From: MFD09286-c1 sp963701015
GTDB taxonomy: Bacteria; Bacteroidota; Bacteroidia; Bacteroidales; DTGW01
Length of the DNA stretch: 64,000 nt
Direction of reading: 5' to 3'
NCBI GenBank assembly: GCA_963701015.1
Contig: OY969556.1
Location: 3,658,001 to 3,722,000, forward strand
How positions within the stretch are numbered: the stretch's first letter is position 1; the number at the start of each line of letters is the position of its first letter. Below, one piece after another: positions 53,592 through 62,909 of this stretch. The translations under genes and the position numbers were made by a program. The notes beneath the pieces were generated by a model. That model did not search any database, was not told the DNA's origin, and saw nothing but the letters and a program-made list of their open reading frames with translations.

Positions 53592-55049
53592 TCAGAAAAG
53601 TGGACTGAAAAGCCTTGCCAAATTTTCCTTTGTGTTTTTAAGCCACGACCTGTTATTCCATTCTTCTAAAGTAGAAGTATTGCAACGTTTTAAATCGTCA
53701 AGATATAATTTCTCAAGCCTTGCAGCTATTTCTTCATCATAAATTAAAGCATTTACTTCAAAATTCTGGTCGAAACTTCTTATATCCATATTGGCAGTTC
53801 CAATGGATGAAAATATTCCATCGACCAACATTAATTTAGCATGATTGAAACCCTTTTTATAAAAGTAGATTTTTATACCGGCTTCCATAAGCTCGCCCAC
53901 AAAAGAAAGCGTACTGTTATAAACTACATGTGAATCTGATTTCTGTGGAATCATCAATCGCACATCCACTCCTGAAAGTGCAGCAGTTTTTAAGGCTGTT
54001 AAAATACTTTCATTCGGAATAAAATAGGGCGAAGCTATGTATATATGATTTTCGGCTGTTGTAATTGCGGCAAAATATGCCTGCATTATATTTGCCCAAT
54101 CCGAATCGGGACCGCTTGCGGTAATCTGCACCAGTCGTTTTTCTTTTATTGCATTTTCAGGAAAAAATATATCATCGTTAATCACTTTCTTTGAAACAAA
54201 ATACCAATCGGTAAGGAAAATAACTTGCAGCGAATGCACCGCTTCACCTTTTATCCGCAATTGCATATCTTTCCACATACCTAACTCAGCACCACCTTCA
54301 ATATACCTGTCAGCAACATTCATTCCGCCTAAATGTCCAATTTTCCCATCTATAATAACAATTTTTCTATGGTTACGATAATTAATTTTGTTTGTAAATA
54401 GCGGAAACCTGACTGGTAAAAACGGATATATCTGAACTCCAGCTTCTTTTAATGGTTTAATATATTTATTGGATAAGCTCCAACTTCCCATATCGTCATA
54501 TATAACTCTAACTTCAATACCTTGTTGCGCTTTCTTTATAAGTATTTCCTGAACCCTTTTACCAATTTTATCATCTTCAATTATGTAATACATTAAATGA
54601 ATATGGTTTTTTGCCGAATCTATGTCTTTTAAAATTACATCAAATGCCTCTTTGCCACGGGAATATATATTTAAACTGTTATTTTCGCTCAACATGGCTT
54701 TGCTGTTGTTAAGCAATAAGGTCATAATATGCTGTTTGCTTTTTATTTTCGGATCTTTGAGAAATTCTTTTCCCGGTAACTCAAGAATTTGAACATGGCT
54801 ATAATCGCGAAGACGTTCCATATCGCCAAGTTCCTTTCGGTTAAATATTTTTTGTCTCCGGTAATTTTGACCAAAATAGAAATACAATATAATTCCTGCA
54901 ATAGGAACCAGAAGCATTACCATTATCCATGAAACAGTTTTAAGTGGATCGCCCTTTTGCTGGATTACCATGATTATGGCAAATAATATAGTAATGAAAT
55001 ATACTATTTCTAATGGGGTTATTCCGTAGAAAATAAACCTAAACCACAT
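53592..55049 (-). CDS. cls: Cardiolipin synthase
   Basis: The 485-aa phospholipase D-type enzyme has two N-terminal membrane helices with VSWIMVMLLVPIAGIILYFYFGQNYRR. Two HKD motifs follow: NHRKIVIIDG (around residue 225) and NHAKLMLVDGIFSSIGTANMD (around 405). Cls joins two phosphatidylglycerol molecules to form cardiolipin. It is 14 nt downstream of a universal stress protein on the same strand, so the two may be co-transcribed. Confidence 0.94.
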   Translation of the reverse strand: MWFRFIFYGITPLEIVYFITILFAIIMVIQQKGDPLKTVSWIMVMLLVPIAGIILYFYFGQNYRRQKIFNRKELGDMERLRDYSHVQILELPGKEFLKDPKIKSKQHIMTLLLNNSKAMLSENNSLNIYSRGKEAFDVILKDIDSAKNHIHLMYYIIEDDKIGKRVQEILIKKAQQGIEVRVIYDDMGSWSLSNKYIKPLKEAGVQIYPFLPVRFPLFTNKINYRNHRKIVIIDGKIGHLGGMNVADRYIEGGAELGMWKDMQLRIKGEAVHSLQVIFLTDWYFVSKKVINDDIFFPENAIKEKRLVQITASGPDSDWANIMQAYFAAITTAENHIYIASPYFIPNESILTALKTAALSGVDVRLMIPQKSDSHVVYNSTLSFVGELMEAGIKIYFYKKGFNHAKLMLVDGIFSSIGTANMDIRSFDQNFEVNALIYDEEIAARLEKLYLDDLKRCNTSTLEEWNNRSWLKNTKENLARLFSPLF

Positions 55050-55063
55050 GGAAATTTTCCTTT

Positions 55064-55930
55064 TTAATTTTTCCCATCAATTTCATGGAATGAAATCATA
55101 GGAATTTTAATGTAATGTGTAATTTTTTCAGTTTTACTTGTTTCAAATAGTGATTTAAAGAAACTTTCGTGTTCCTTCAGCATCAATAATAAATCGGCAT
55201 TTTCATTTTTCAACGACTCGGTGATGCTTTGCACAACATTTTTATGTGAAGAAAGTTGAAAAGTAATATTTTGATAATCAATTTTTTCAGTAACTAATTG
55301 TTTGAATCCGGCAAACTTCAATTCAGTCTTAAAATCGTTTGCTTTTGAAGAAATATGTAAAACTTTTATTTCAGGGTTAAATTTACCAAATAAGTGAATG
55401 AATTTCTCAAGGACTTCAATATCAGCCTTACGAAAATCAGTTGCTAAAACTACTTTCTTTATTGTTTGATATGAAAATCCGGAAGGAATAATCATTACCG
55501 GACAAGCTGAATCCTCTATCAGAGAAGATATAGTGCTGTTGGTAAACCTTGAAATTAAGTCCTGCGAACCTGCAACGGCAACAATCATTAAATTAGTATC
55601 CGGTACGGATGATTCAATCATTAATTCATTGGCTAATTGTCCTGAAACCACTTTTATATCGTAGGCAACATCGGAAGGAAACTTAGAATTTAAATCTTCC
55701 ATTATTTTTTTGAACGATTCAGTTGCTGAGGCTTCCATTTCCTTAATATTTTCAACTGGAAGTATGGTCGATATTAACTCGGTTTCAGAAACTCCGGCAG
55801 CAAATTTGTATAATTCAAGAATATGCATTAATGATACATTTAACCCTAAATTATGGGCTAAATTAAAACCGTATATTATTGAATTCTTTGAAATATCAGA
55901 GAAATCAGTTGGGATTAAAAGCCTTTTCAT
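55064..55930 (-). CDS. Tandem-domain universal stress protein (second copy)
   Basis: The 288-aa protein has two Usp domains: MKRLLIPTDFSDISKNSIIYGFNLA at the start and IKKVVLATDFRKADIEVLEKF near the middle. The first domain has LMIVAVAGSQDLISRFTNSTISSLIED before PVMIIP; the second ends without a clear nucleotide-binding loop. It differs markedly from the copy at 19576. It lies 14 nt upstream of cls, and the pairing may reflect stress control of membrane lipids (inference). Confidence 0.86.
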   Translation of the reverse strand: MKRLLIPTDFSDISKNSIIYGFNLAHNLGLNVSLMHILELYKFAAGVSETELISTILPVENIKEMEASATESFKKIMEDLNSKFPSDVAYDIKVVSGQLANELMIESSVPDTNLMIVAVAGSQDLISRFTNSTISSLIEDSACPVMIIPSGFSYQTIKKVVLATDFRKADIEVLEKFIHLFGKFNPEIKVLHISSKANDFKTELKFAGFKQLVTEKIDYQNITFQLSSHKNVVQSITESLKNENADLLLMLKEHESFFKSLFETSKTEKITHYIKIPMISFHEIDGKN

Positions 55931-56020
55931 ATTTCTGAGTAGTTAAAATTAGAAGTATTGCCAAAACAAAATACCAATATAAAACTAAGCTATTTTGAAG
56001 TGAATATCAAATTTGGAATG

Positions 56021-56389
56021 CTATTTCTTGAAAATAAAATAAACGGCCAGTATCAGAAAAACAAACCCAATCAGTTGGTTTATACGAAGAGTTTCATTTT
56101 TAAAAAAGAGTATTGAAAATATTGTAAATACAGTTAAAGTAATTACTTCTTGAATTACCTTAAGTTGTAACAATGAAAAAGGACCACCATAGTCTTTGTA
56201 ACCTATTCTGTTAGCAGGGACTTGGAATAAATATTCAAACAACGCAATTCCCCAGCTTATAAGTATTACAGAAATTAATGGCAAAGCCGAGAACCATTTC
56301 AATTCTTTAAATTTTAAATGTCCATACCATGCAAAAGTCATAAAAGAATTGGATGCAATTAAAAGTAAAATTGTAGATAACCCCTTCAT
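56021..56389 (-). CDS. DUF486/DMT family small membrane protein
   Basis: The 122-aa protein has four membrane helices and the family signature TFAWYGHLKF, then LISWGIALFEYLFQVPANRIG, LLQLKVIQEVITLTVF and VFLILAVYFIF. It resembles half-size members of the drug/metabolite transporter superfamily, which probably dimerise. The substrate is unknown. Confidence 0.9.
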   Translation of the reverse strand: MKGLSTILLLIASNSFMTFAWYGHLKFKELKWFSALPLISVILISWGIALFEYLFQVPANRIGYKDYGGPFSLLQLKVIQEVITLTVFTIFSILFFKNETLRINQLIGFVFLILAVYFIFKK

Positions 56390-56519
56390 TTTTTAATGCA
56401 AAAATAATTTACTCACAAACATTCTTAATAGCAATAATTTAAAATAATTTGTAAAGTTGTTCGTTAAATGATAATTTTATGATTTAATTTGTTAGTTCTT
56501 ACAAACATATTATACCATT

Positions 56520-57044
56520 ATGAAGCATTTTAAGTTTACAAGAATAATTAAAGTATTTGGCGTTATATTTTTTACTGCAATTATTATTAATTCGTGTACA
56601 AAAGAAAATCCTACTCCTCCTTATGTAGGTACCTGGGCGTATAATTATACATACTTGGATGATTCTACTAACATTACCTATCATGAAAAATTAGTTTATG
56701 TTTTAACTTCAAATAGTTTTACTGAAACATATGAAGAAATGAATCCAAATTCAGGAGTTTGGATAAGTTATGTCGGAGCCAAGGGTATTTTATCATCAAA
56801 TGGTACAAACCTATATTTTGGAATTACTGATGCAGGTATAACATCTTTTGTTTATGTAAATAATATTCAAACTCCAACTGGAGTAATTACATATTTTAAT
56901 GAAAATTCTGATGCTATCAATTTTAATAATATTTTGGCTCAGTATTTAGGTGACAAAAGTTTTAATTATAGTTATTCAGTTTCAGGCCAATATTTGTATT
57001 TGACAGATTCAAGCAATGCCACTGCAAAATTTACAAAAGAATAA
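56520..57044 (+). CDS. Small lipoprotein, lipocalin-like, unrecognised
   Basis: The 174-aa protein has a lipobox (AIIINSCTKE), and the mature part begins with YVGTWAYNYTYLDDSTN. The GTW motif and antiparallel strand pattern resemble lipocalin-like domains of Bacteroidetes lipoproteins, but the family assignment is tentative. It is convergent with sdhB, whose stop lies 12 bp away. No role can be inferred from neighbours. Confidence 0.7.
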   Translation: MKHFKFTRIIKVFGVIFFTAIIINSCTKENPTPPYVGTWAYNYTYLDDSTNITYHEKLVYVLTSNSFTETYEEMNPNSGVWISYVGAKGILSSNGTNLYFGITDAGITSFVYVNNIQTPTGVITYFNENSDAINFNNILAQYLGDKSFNYSYSVSGQYLYLTDSSNATAKFTKE

Positions 57045-57055
57045 TTAATTTAAAC

Positions 57056-57796
57056 TTAGCTAAATTTTGAAATGATATAATGTCGGTTCATTCTGGCAAT
57101 ATTGGTCATTTTAATTTCTTTAGGGCATTCAGCTTCACAGGCGCCTGTATTGGTGCAATTTCCGAAGCCTAATTCATCCATTTTAGAAACCATTGCTGCA
57201 ACGCGTTCTTTTGCTTCAACCTGTCCCTGAGGCAACAGAGCCAAATGCGAAATCTTTGCAGAAACAAACAACATAGCTGAAGCATTTTTACAAGCTGCAA
57301 CGCAAGCTCCGCATCCGATACATTGTGCAGCATCCATTGCCAAATCGGCTTTTTCCTTTTTTACAGGAATAGAATTGGCATCCGGAACTCCTCCGGTACT
57401 GACAGAAACATAACCGCCTGCCTGAATAATTTTATCAAATGCCGAACGATCAACTACCAAATCGCGTATAATTGGGAAAGCCCTTGCACGCCATGGTTCT
57501 ACAGTAATAGTATCCCCGTCTTTAAATTTGCGCATGTGAAGCTGGCAAGTGGTTACGCCACTATCATTTCCGTGCGGACGGCCATTGATGTACAAACTGC
57601 ACATCCCACATATACCTTCGCGACAATCATGGTCAAAACATACAGGCATCTCGAGCTTTTCAACCAAAGTTTCATTCAACTGATCGAGCATTTCAAGAAA
57701 AGAACAATCGGGAGAAATATTGTTTATTTTATAAGTAACAAATTTCCCTTTTGTTTTGGCATTTTCCTGTCTCCAAATTTTCAATGTTAAATCCAT
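57056..57796 (-). CDS. sdhB: Succinate dehydrogenase/fumarate reductase iron-sulfur subunit
   Basis: The 246-aa subunit passes electrons between the flavin subunit and the quinone site. The [2Fe-2S] cysteines are in CFDHDCREGICGMCSLY and TCQLHM. The [4Fe-4S] and [3Fe-4S] cysteines are in CIGCGACVAACKNAS and CTNTGACEAECPKEI. It is 8 bp downstream of sdhA. In anaerobic Bacteroidetes this complex usually works as fumarate reductase (FrdB). Confidence 0.95.
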   Translation of the reverse strand: MDLTLKIWRQENAKTKGKFVTYKINNISPDCSFLEMLDQLNETLVEKLEMPVCFDHDCREGICGMCSLYINGRPHGNDSGVTTCQLHMRKFKDGDTITVEPWRARAFPIIRDLVVDRSAFDKIIQAGGYVSVSTGGVPDANSIPVKKEKADLAMDAAQCIGCGACVAACKNASAMLFVSAKISHLALLPQGQVEAKERVAAMVSKMDELGFGNCTNTGACEAECPKEIKMTNIARMNRHYIISKFS

Positions 57797-57804
57797 AATT
57801 CCTC

Positions 57805-59742
57805 TTATTTGTAGTTGCGCTGTTTCAATTCAATAAATTCGTATTTCAAATCTTCTTTGTGCAGTTCAGGTTCCTGATTTTGTCCTTTGTATTCCCATGC
57901 GGCTACATATTTAAATTTTTCATCATTCCTGAGAGCTTCACCTTCTTCGGTTTGATATTCTTCACGAAAGTGTCCGCCACACGATTCTTCCCTATGCAAT
58001 GCATCGCGAGCAATTAACTCGCCAAGTTCAATAAAATCAGCAACACGTAATGCCTTTTCCAATTCAGGGTTAAATTCATTTGCTGATCCAGGAACAAAAA
58101 CACCATTCCAAAATTCTGTCCTTAATTCTTTAATTTTCTCAATAGCAATTTCAAGGCCTGCTTTAGTGCGTCCCATACCAACATTTTCCCACATAATATG
58201 ACCAAGACGTTTATGGAAACTATCGACGCTATGCTTGCCTTTAATGCCCATTATTTTGGCAATTCTATCTTTTACAGCATTCTCAGTTTCAACAAATTCC
58301 TTTGCGTCAGTTTTAATGCGAACTGTGCGAATATCATCGGCCAAATAATTTTGAATGGTATAAGGCAGAACAAAATAACCATCGGCTAAACCTTGCATTA
58401 AAGCTGAAGCTCCTAACCTGTTTGCCCCGTGATCGCTAAAGTTGGCTTCACCAATGGCATATAACCCTTTTATTGAAGTCATTAATTCATAATCGACCCA
58501 AATTCCACCCATGGTATAATGAATAGCCGGGTAAATCATCATGGGCGTTTCGTATGGATTTTCGTCCACTATTTTTTCGTACATCTGAAAAAGGTTACCA
58601 TAGCGTTCTTCAATTACGTGTTTCCCCAAACGGTTGATGGCGCTTGAGAAATCAAGAAAAACAGCCAATCCGGTTGAACCAACTCCAAAACCTGCATCGC
58701 AACGTTCTTTCGCAGCACGTGAAGCAACATCACGTGGGACAAGGTTCCCGAATGCAGGATATCTTCGTTCCAAGTAATAATCGCGGTCGTCTTCGGCAAT
58801 ATCTTTAGGTTTAATTTCTCCTTTTCTTAATTTTTCTGAAACGGCTTTATCTTTTGGCACCCAAATACGACCATCATTTCTGAGTGATTCAGACATTAAG
58901 GTCAGTTTACTTTGGTATTCACCATGAACAGGAATACATGTAGGATGGATTTGAGCGTAACAAGGATTCCCGAAAAAAGCTCCTCGTCTCCAGGCCTGAA
59001 TAGCAGCGCTTGCATTTGAACCCATAGCGTTGGTTGATAAATAGAATACATTCCCATATCCACCTGTAGCCAAAACTACGGCATGTCCGAAATATTTTTC
59101 AATTTTCCCTGTAACTAAATCTCTGGCAATAATTCCTCTGGCTTTTCCATCAATTATTACCATATCCAACATTTCAGTACGAGGAAACATTGTAACCGTT
59201 CCTGCATTAATTTGGCGACTCAAAGCACTATATGCGCCCAGTAACAATTGCTGTCCGGTTTGCCCACGGGCATAAAATGTGCGTGAAACCTGAGCCCCGC
59301 CAAATGATCTGTTATCAAGCAATCCACAATATTCACGAGCAAACGGAACACCTTGTGCAACACATTGATCAATTATACTGCCACTTACTTCGGCAAGGCG
59401 ATAAACATTCCCTTCACGGGCACGATAATCCCCACCTTTAATTGTATCGTAAAATAACCTGTAAATGCTATCGCCATCATTTGGATAATTTTTTGCAGCA
59501 TTAATACCTCCTTGCGCTGCAATACTATGTGCACGGCGAGGGCTATCCTGATAACAAAAAACTTTAACATTAAAGCCTAATTCACCTAAGCTTGCCGCTG
59601 CTGATGCGCCTGCAAGACCAGTTCCAACAACAATAATATCGAGTTTGCGTTTATTCGCCGGGTTAACAAGATTTTGATGATTTTTATAATGGCTCCATTT
59701 TTCTTCTATAGGGCCTGATGGTATTTTTGAATTGAGTTCCAT
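57805..59742 (-). CDS. sdhA: Succinate dehydrogenase/fumarate reductase flavoprotein subunit
   Basis: The 645-aa catalytic subunit has the FAD-binding loop IIVVGTGLAGASAAASLGELG, and the covalent-FAD His is in RRAHSIAAQGGINAA. The active site is visible in the HPTCIPVHGEYQ region and in RRYPAFGNLVPRDVASRAA. The FAD-domain end is GLYAIGEANFSDHGANRLG. Length and motifs fit the epsilon-proteobacterial/Bacteroidetes type with one cytochrome subunit. It lies between sdhC (52 bp) and sdhB. Confidence 0.96.
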   Translation of the reverse strand: MELNSKIPSGPIEEKWSHYKNHQNLVNPANKRKLDIIVVGTGLAGASAAASLGELGFNVKVFCYQDSPRRAHSIAAQGGINAAKNYPNDGDSIYRLFYDTIKGGDYRAREGNVYRLAEVSGSIIDQCVAQGVPFAREYCGLLDNRSFGGAQVSRTFYARGQTGQQLLLGAYSALSRQINAGTVTMFPRTEMLDMVIIDGKARGIIARDLVTGKIEKYFGHAVVLATGGYGNVFYLSTNAMGSNASAAIQAWRRGAFFGNPCYAQIHPTCIPVHGEYQSKLTLMSESLRNDGRIWVPKDKAVSEKLRKGEIKPKDIAEDDRDYYLERRYPAFGNLVPRDVASRAAKERCDAGFGVGSTGLAVFLDFSSAINRLGKHVIEERYGNLFQMYEKIVDENPYETPMMIYPAIHYTMGGIWVDYELMTSIKGLYAIGEANFSDHGANRLGASALMQGLADGYFVLPYTIQNYLADDIRTVRIKTDAKEFVETENAVKDRIAKIMGIKGKHSVDSFHKRLGHIMWENVGMGRTKAGLEIAIEKIKELRTEFWNGVFVPGSANEFNPELEKALRVADFIELGELIARDALHREESCGGHFREEYQTEEGEALRNDEKFKYVAAWEYKGQNQEPELHKEDLKYEFIELKQRNYK

Positions 59743-59794
59743 ATTGCAATTTTCAATTTTCTGAATTAAATAATCATTTTTTGATATTCTTTTT

Positions 59795-60457
59795 CTACTT
59801 TAAATAAAGAATGTACAAAGGAATTATTGCATATCCTGCTGGTACAATAATAGAATAAGCTATACCAATAAAATTAATTATAGGCGTATATTTATTATGG
59901 TTCCATCCTAAAGTTTGAAAAGCACTTTGAAAAGCATGAACCAAATGAAATGAAAGAAAAACCATAAATGCTATATAAATCCACGAATAAATTGGATTTT
60001 TGAATAAATTCAAAACCATATGGTAAAAATCATGCTTGCCTTCAACACCGGCAGGAACAGCTACCCAACCTAATTTAACAAAATAAAAATTAATAAAATG
60101 CAAGGCCAGAAAAGCAAAGATTATTGCCCCGGAATGTATCATATACTTCGAAAAAAATGAAATTTGTGAATGATTGGTCTTAGCATATCTTTTTGGACGT
60201 GCATACCAGTTTTCGACCTGCAATACCAAGGCATAAATAATATGCAGGAATATTGCGCCAAATAATACAAATTCCATTATTTTAATAACAATATTGGTAG
60301 TCATAAATTCAACAGCTTGGGTATAAGCTGCCCCTCCATCATTTACAATTACCAATAAATTTATTGACATATGCAAAACCAGGAATGCACATAAAAACAA
60401 TCCGGCAACGCTCATCATAAGCTTTCTGCCAATAGAAGAAGTCACAAATTTGCTCAT
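59795..60457 (-). CDS. sdhC: Succinate dehydrogenase/fumarate reductase cytochrome b subunit
   Basis: The 220-aa membrane anchor has five helices and conserved heme-ligand His residues: FLVLHMSINLLVI, FLHIIYALVLQ, YMIHSGAIIFAFLALHFINF and FLSFHLVHAFQSAFQTLGW. It docks the A and B subunits and exchanges electrons with menaquinone. It is the first gene of the B-A-C operon read on the minus strand; a good promoter is 75 nt upstream. Confidence 0.94.
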   Translation of the reverse strand: MSKFVTSSIGRKLMMSVAGLFLCAFLVLHMSINLLVIVNDGGAAYTQAVEFMTTNIVIKIMEFVLFGAIFLHIIYALVLQVENWYARPKRYAKTNHSQISFFSKYMIHSGAIIFAFLALHFINFYFVKLGWVAVPAGVEGKHDFYHMVLNLFKNPIYSWIYIAFMVFLSFHLVHAFQSAFQTLGWNHNKYTPIINFIGIAYSIIVPAGYAIIPLYILYLK

Positions 60458-60530
60458 ATTTTATCAGAGATATTAGGTAAATTCAAGCTTTTAAAATCAA
60501 ACCCATTAAAATTAATATTTTAAAAGTTCA

Positions 60531-60561
60531 CAAATTTATATGGTTCAATGTGCATATGCAA
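60531..60561 (-). promoter_or_regulatory. Promoter of the sdhCAB (frd) operon
   Basis: On the minus strand, TTG (60561-60559), then 20 bp, then TAAATTTG (60538-60531) fully matches the Bacteroidetes consensus. The leader to the sdhC start is about 70 nt. Confidence 0.65.
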
Positions 60562-60727
60562 TTAAAAATTTAAGTTAGTTGTTATTTAAATTAAATTTAA
60601 TCTACATAAATTGTAAATTTGTATTTATTCAGGTTCTTATACTATCGGCTATTAGACTTAAAGAAAACATTTTATTGAAAATTTTGATATACTAAAGCCT
60701 ACAGCCTGAATCCCTAAATATCAATAA

Positions 60728-62023
60728 ATGCGCTACAAAACAATAAATAAATATTTGTTCGAAAAAAACAGGCAAAAACTTTGCAGGTTACTTCCCGGAC
60801 ATTCAATAGCAATAATTGTTTCGAACGATGAAATGCCGCGAACAGCCGATCAATTTTTCCCATTTCGCCAAAATTCCGACTTGTTTTACTTAACAGGAAT
60901 AGAACAACCCAAAACCATTTTGGTTTTAGCCCCCGATTACAATAACCATTCAATAAATGAAATGTTATTTATTGAGAAACCCACGGAACATCAATTGGTT
61001 TGGAATGGGAATATGCTTACTATTGAAGATGCTCAAAAAATTTCCGGAATTAATTCCCTGTTTTGGCTTGATGAATTCGAAAACTCATTGAACGATTTAA
61101 TGCATACAGCTAAAAATATATATTTATCGTTTCACGAAAATTCAAGGTCGTTTGATGAAGTTCCTTTACGTGATTTTCGTTATACTGAAAAAATCAAAGG
61201 TTTGTTTCCTTTGCATCATTTCGAAAGATTGGCTCCATTAATGGCTGAAATTAGGGAAGTTAAAGAAGCCGAAGAAATTGAATTAATCAGAAAAGCAATT
61301 TCAATTTCGAAATTGGCTTTCGATAAAATAATTGCATCATTGCGTCCAGGAATTTTTGAATCGGAAATAGAAGCTGAAATTATTGCCGAATTTATCCGCA
61401 ATCAATCTTCAGGGCATGCTTTTTTACCAATTGTTGCTTCTGGTTCAAATGCGTGTGTTCTTCATTATAGTGCAAATAATTCAAAATGTAACTCAGGCGA
61501 CCTTGTTTTGGTTGATTATGGAGCAGAATATGCAAATTATAATGCCGATATAACCCGCACATTTCCGGTGAACGGATCATTTTCAAAGCGCCAAAGAGAA
61601 GTATATAATTCCGTTTTAAAACTACATGATATTGCTGTTACTTTAATGAAACCGGGAGTAACTATTGATAAAATAAATCAACAAATTATTCCCTATTTCG
61701 AAGAAGAGTTAATTAAATTAAAGCTATTGACAAAAGAAGTTATTGCAAAACAAGAAACAGATAAACCTGCTTATAAAAAATATTTCATGCATGGTATCAG
61801 TCATTTTCTTGGATTGGATGTTCACGATGTTGGTTCTAAACAAGACGAATTGGTTCCGGGAATGGTTATAACCTGCGAACCTGGCATATACATTCGTGAA
61901 GAAGGAATTGGAATCAGGCTTGAAAATGACATTCTGATTACAAAAAATGGCAATGAAAATCTTTCCATTTCCATTCCAATGCAAGCCGATGAAATAGAAG
62001 AGTTAATAGCAAGAAGTAAATGA
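60728..62023 (+). CDS. Aminopeptidase P family (Xaa-Pro) metallopeptidase
   Basis: The 431-aa peptidase removes N-terminal residues before proline. The N-terminal domain starts RYKTINKYLFEKNRQ and includes FRQNSDLFYLTGIEQP. The pita-bread catalytic domain has the metal ligands in DYGAEYANYNADITRTFPV, HGISHFLGLDVHD, TCEPGIYI and IRLENDILIT. The start at 60728 gives the usual length. It is followed after 6 bp by an alpha/beta hydrolase gene, so the two are probably co-transcribed. Confidence 0.93.
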   Translation: MRYKTINKYLFEKNRQKLCRLLPGHSIAIIVSNDEMPRTADQFFPFRQNSDLFYLTGIEQPKTILVLAPDYNNHSINEMLFIEKPTEHQLVWNGNMLTIEDAQKISGINSLFWLDEFENSLNDLMHTAKNIYLSFHENSRSFDEVPLRDFRYTEKIKGLFPLHHFERLAPLMAEIREVKEAEEIELIRKAISISKLAFDKIIASLRPGIFESEIEAEIIAEFIRNQSSGHAFLPIVASGSNACVLHYSANNSKCNSGDLVLVDYGAEYANYNADITRTFPVNGSFSKRQREVYNSVLKLHDIAVTLMKPGVTIDKINQQIIPYFEEELIKLKLLTKEVIAKQETDKPAYKKYFMHGISHFLGLDVHDVGSKQDELVPGMVITCEPGIYIREEGIGIRLENDILITKNGNENLSISIPMQADEIEELIARSK

Positions 62024-62029
62024 AATTTT

Positions 62030-62827
62030 ATGGCAATAAATAACATAATTTATAAGAATACTAAAATTCGTTTTAGTGAAAATGGAAATGGAAAATGTGT
62101 GGTTTTGTTGCATGGATATTTGGAATCACTTGAAATTTGGAATGGCTTTACCGATGAGCTTGCTAAAAAATTCAAGGTTATAGTAATAGATTTGCCCGGC
62201 CATGGTGATTCAGAAACTTTTGACGGAAGCGCTTCGGTTGAACAAATGGCTGAAGCTGTTAAAGCAGTTTTAGATAGTTTGAAAATTGAAAAATCAGTTA
62301 TTATTGGGCATTCAATGGGTGGATACGCCATGCTTGCTTTTGCCGAAAGTTGGCCTGAAAGAGTTGCCGGAATTGGGTTATTTCACAGTATAACTTGGGC
62401 TGATTTACCCGAAAAACGAGAATCGCGCGATAGAGAAATAGAATTGGTAAAGCAAGGCAAGAAAAATCTGATTTACAATGTAAATGTCCCAAAAGGATTT
62501 GCCGATGATAATTTAGAAAAATTTAAAAAGGAAGTTGAATGGGCTAAAATAATTGCATCAAAAACGTCGGATGAAGGAATAATTGCAGCATTAAATGCAA
62601 TGAAAGCAAGACCGGACAGAACTAAATTACTTGAAAAAATTGACGTACCTGTATTTTTTGCGATTGGTAAAAAAGACAATTATATTCCCGTGGAAAAAAT
62701 AATGGCATTAACTGTTTTGCCAAAGCAGAAATATATTTCTGTTTTCGAAAACAGCGGGCATATGGGATTTATTGAAGAAGAGAATTTTGCTGTTGATGAA
62801 ATGGAACAATTTTTATTAATGTGCTAA
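62030..62827 (+). CDS. Alpha/beta hydrolase
   Basis: The 265-aa hydrolase has the oxyanion region VVLLHGYLESLEIWN, the nucleophile elbow GHSMGGYAML with the Ser, and the catalytic His in FENSGHMGFIEE. The acid is probably the Asp in AIGKKDNYIPV. The substrate is unknown. Its last codons (around 62815-62827) overlap the first word of a TAATGTGC-type repeat, so the C-terminus may have been shaped by that repeat. Confidence 0.88.
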   Translation: MAINNIIYKNTKIRFSENGNGKCVVLLHGYLESLEIWNGFTDELAKKFKVIVIDLPGHGDSETFDGSASVEQMAEAVKAVLDSLKIEKSVIIGHSMGGYAMLAFAESWPERVAGIGLFHSITWADLPEKRESRDREIELVKQGKKNLIYNVNVPKGFADDNLEKFKKEVEWAKIIASKTSDEGIIAALNAMKARPDRTKLLEKIDVPVFFAIGKKDNYIPVEKIMALTVLPKQKYISVFENSGHMGFIEEENFAVDEMEQFLLMC

Positions 62828-62905
62828 TCGTTACCAGTCAATTAATTTAAGTTATAATATTTTGTATTCCGCTGGCAAATTGGCACATTGAATAATTAGT
62901 ACATT
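62818..62905. repeat. Third inverted pair of TAATGTGCCAAT-type repeats
   Basis: The left part (62818-62850) overlaps the stop codon of the alpha/beta hydrolase gene. The right part (62871-62905) has GGCAAATTGGCACATTGAAT on the opposite strand. It matches the families at 11671 and 48692. Confidence 0.6.
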
Positions 62906-62909
62906 ATAT

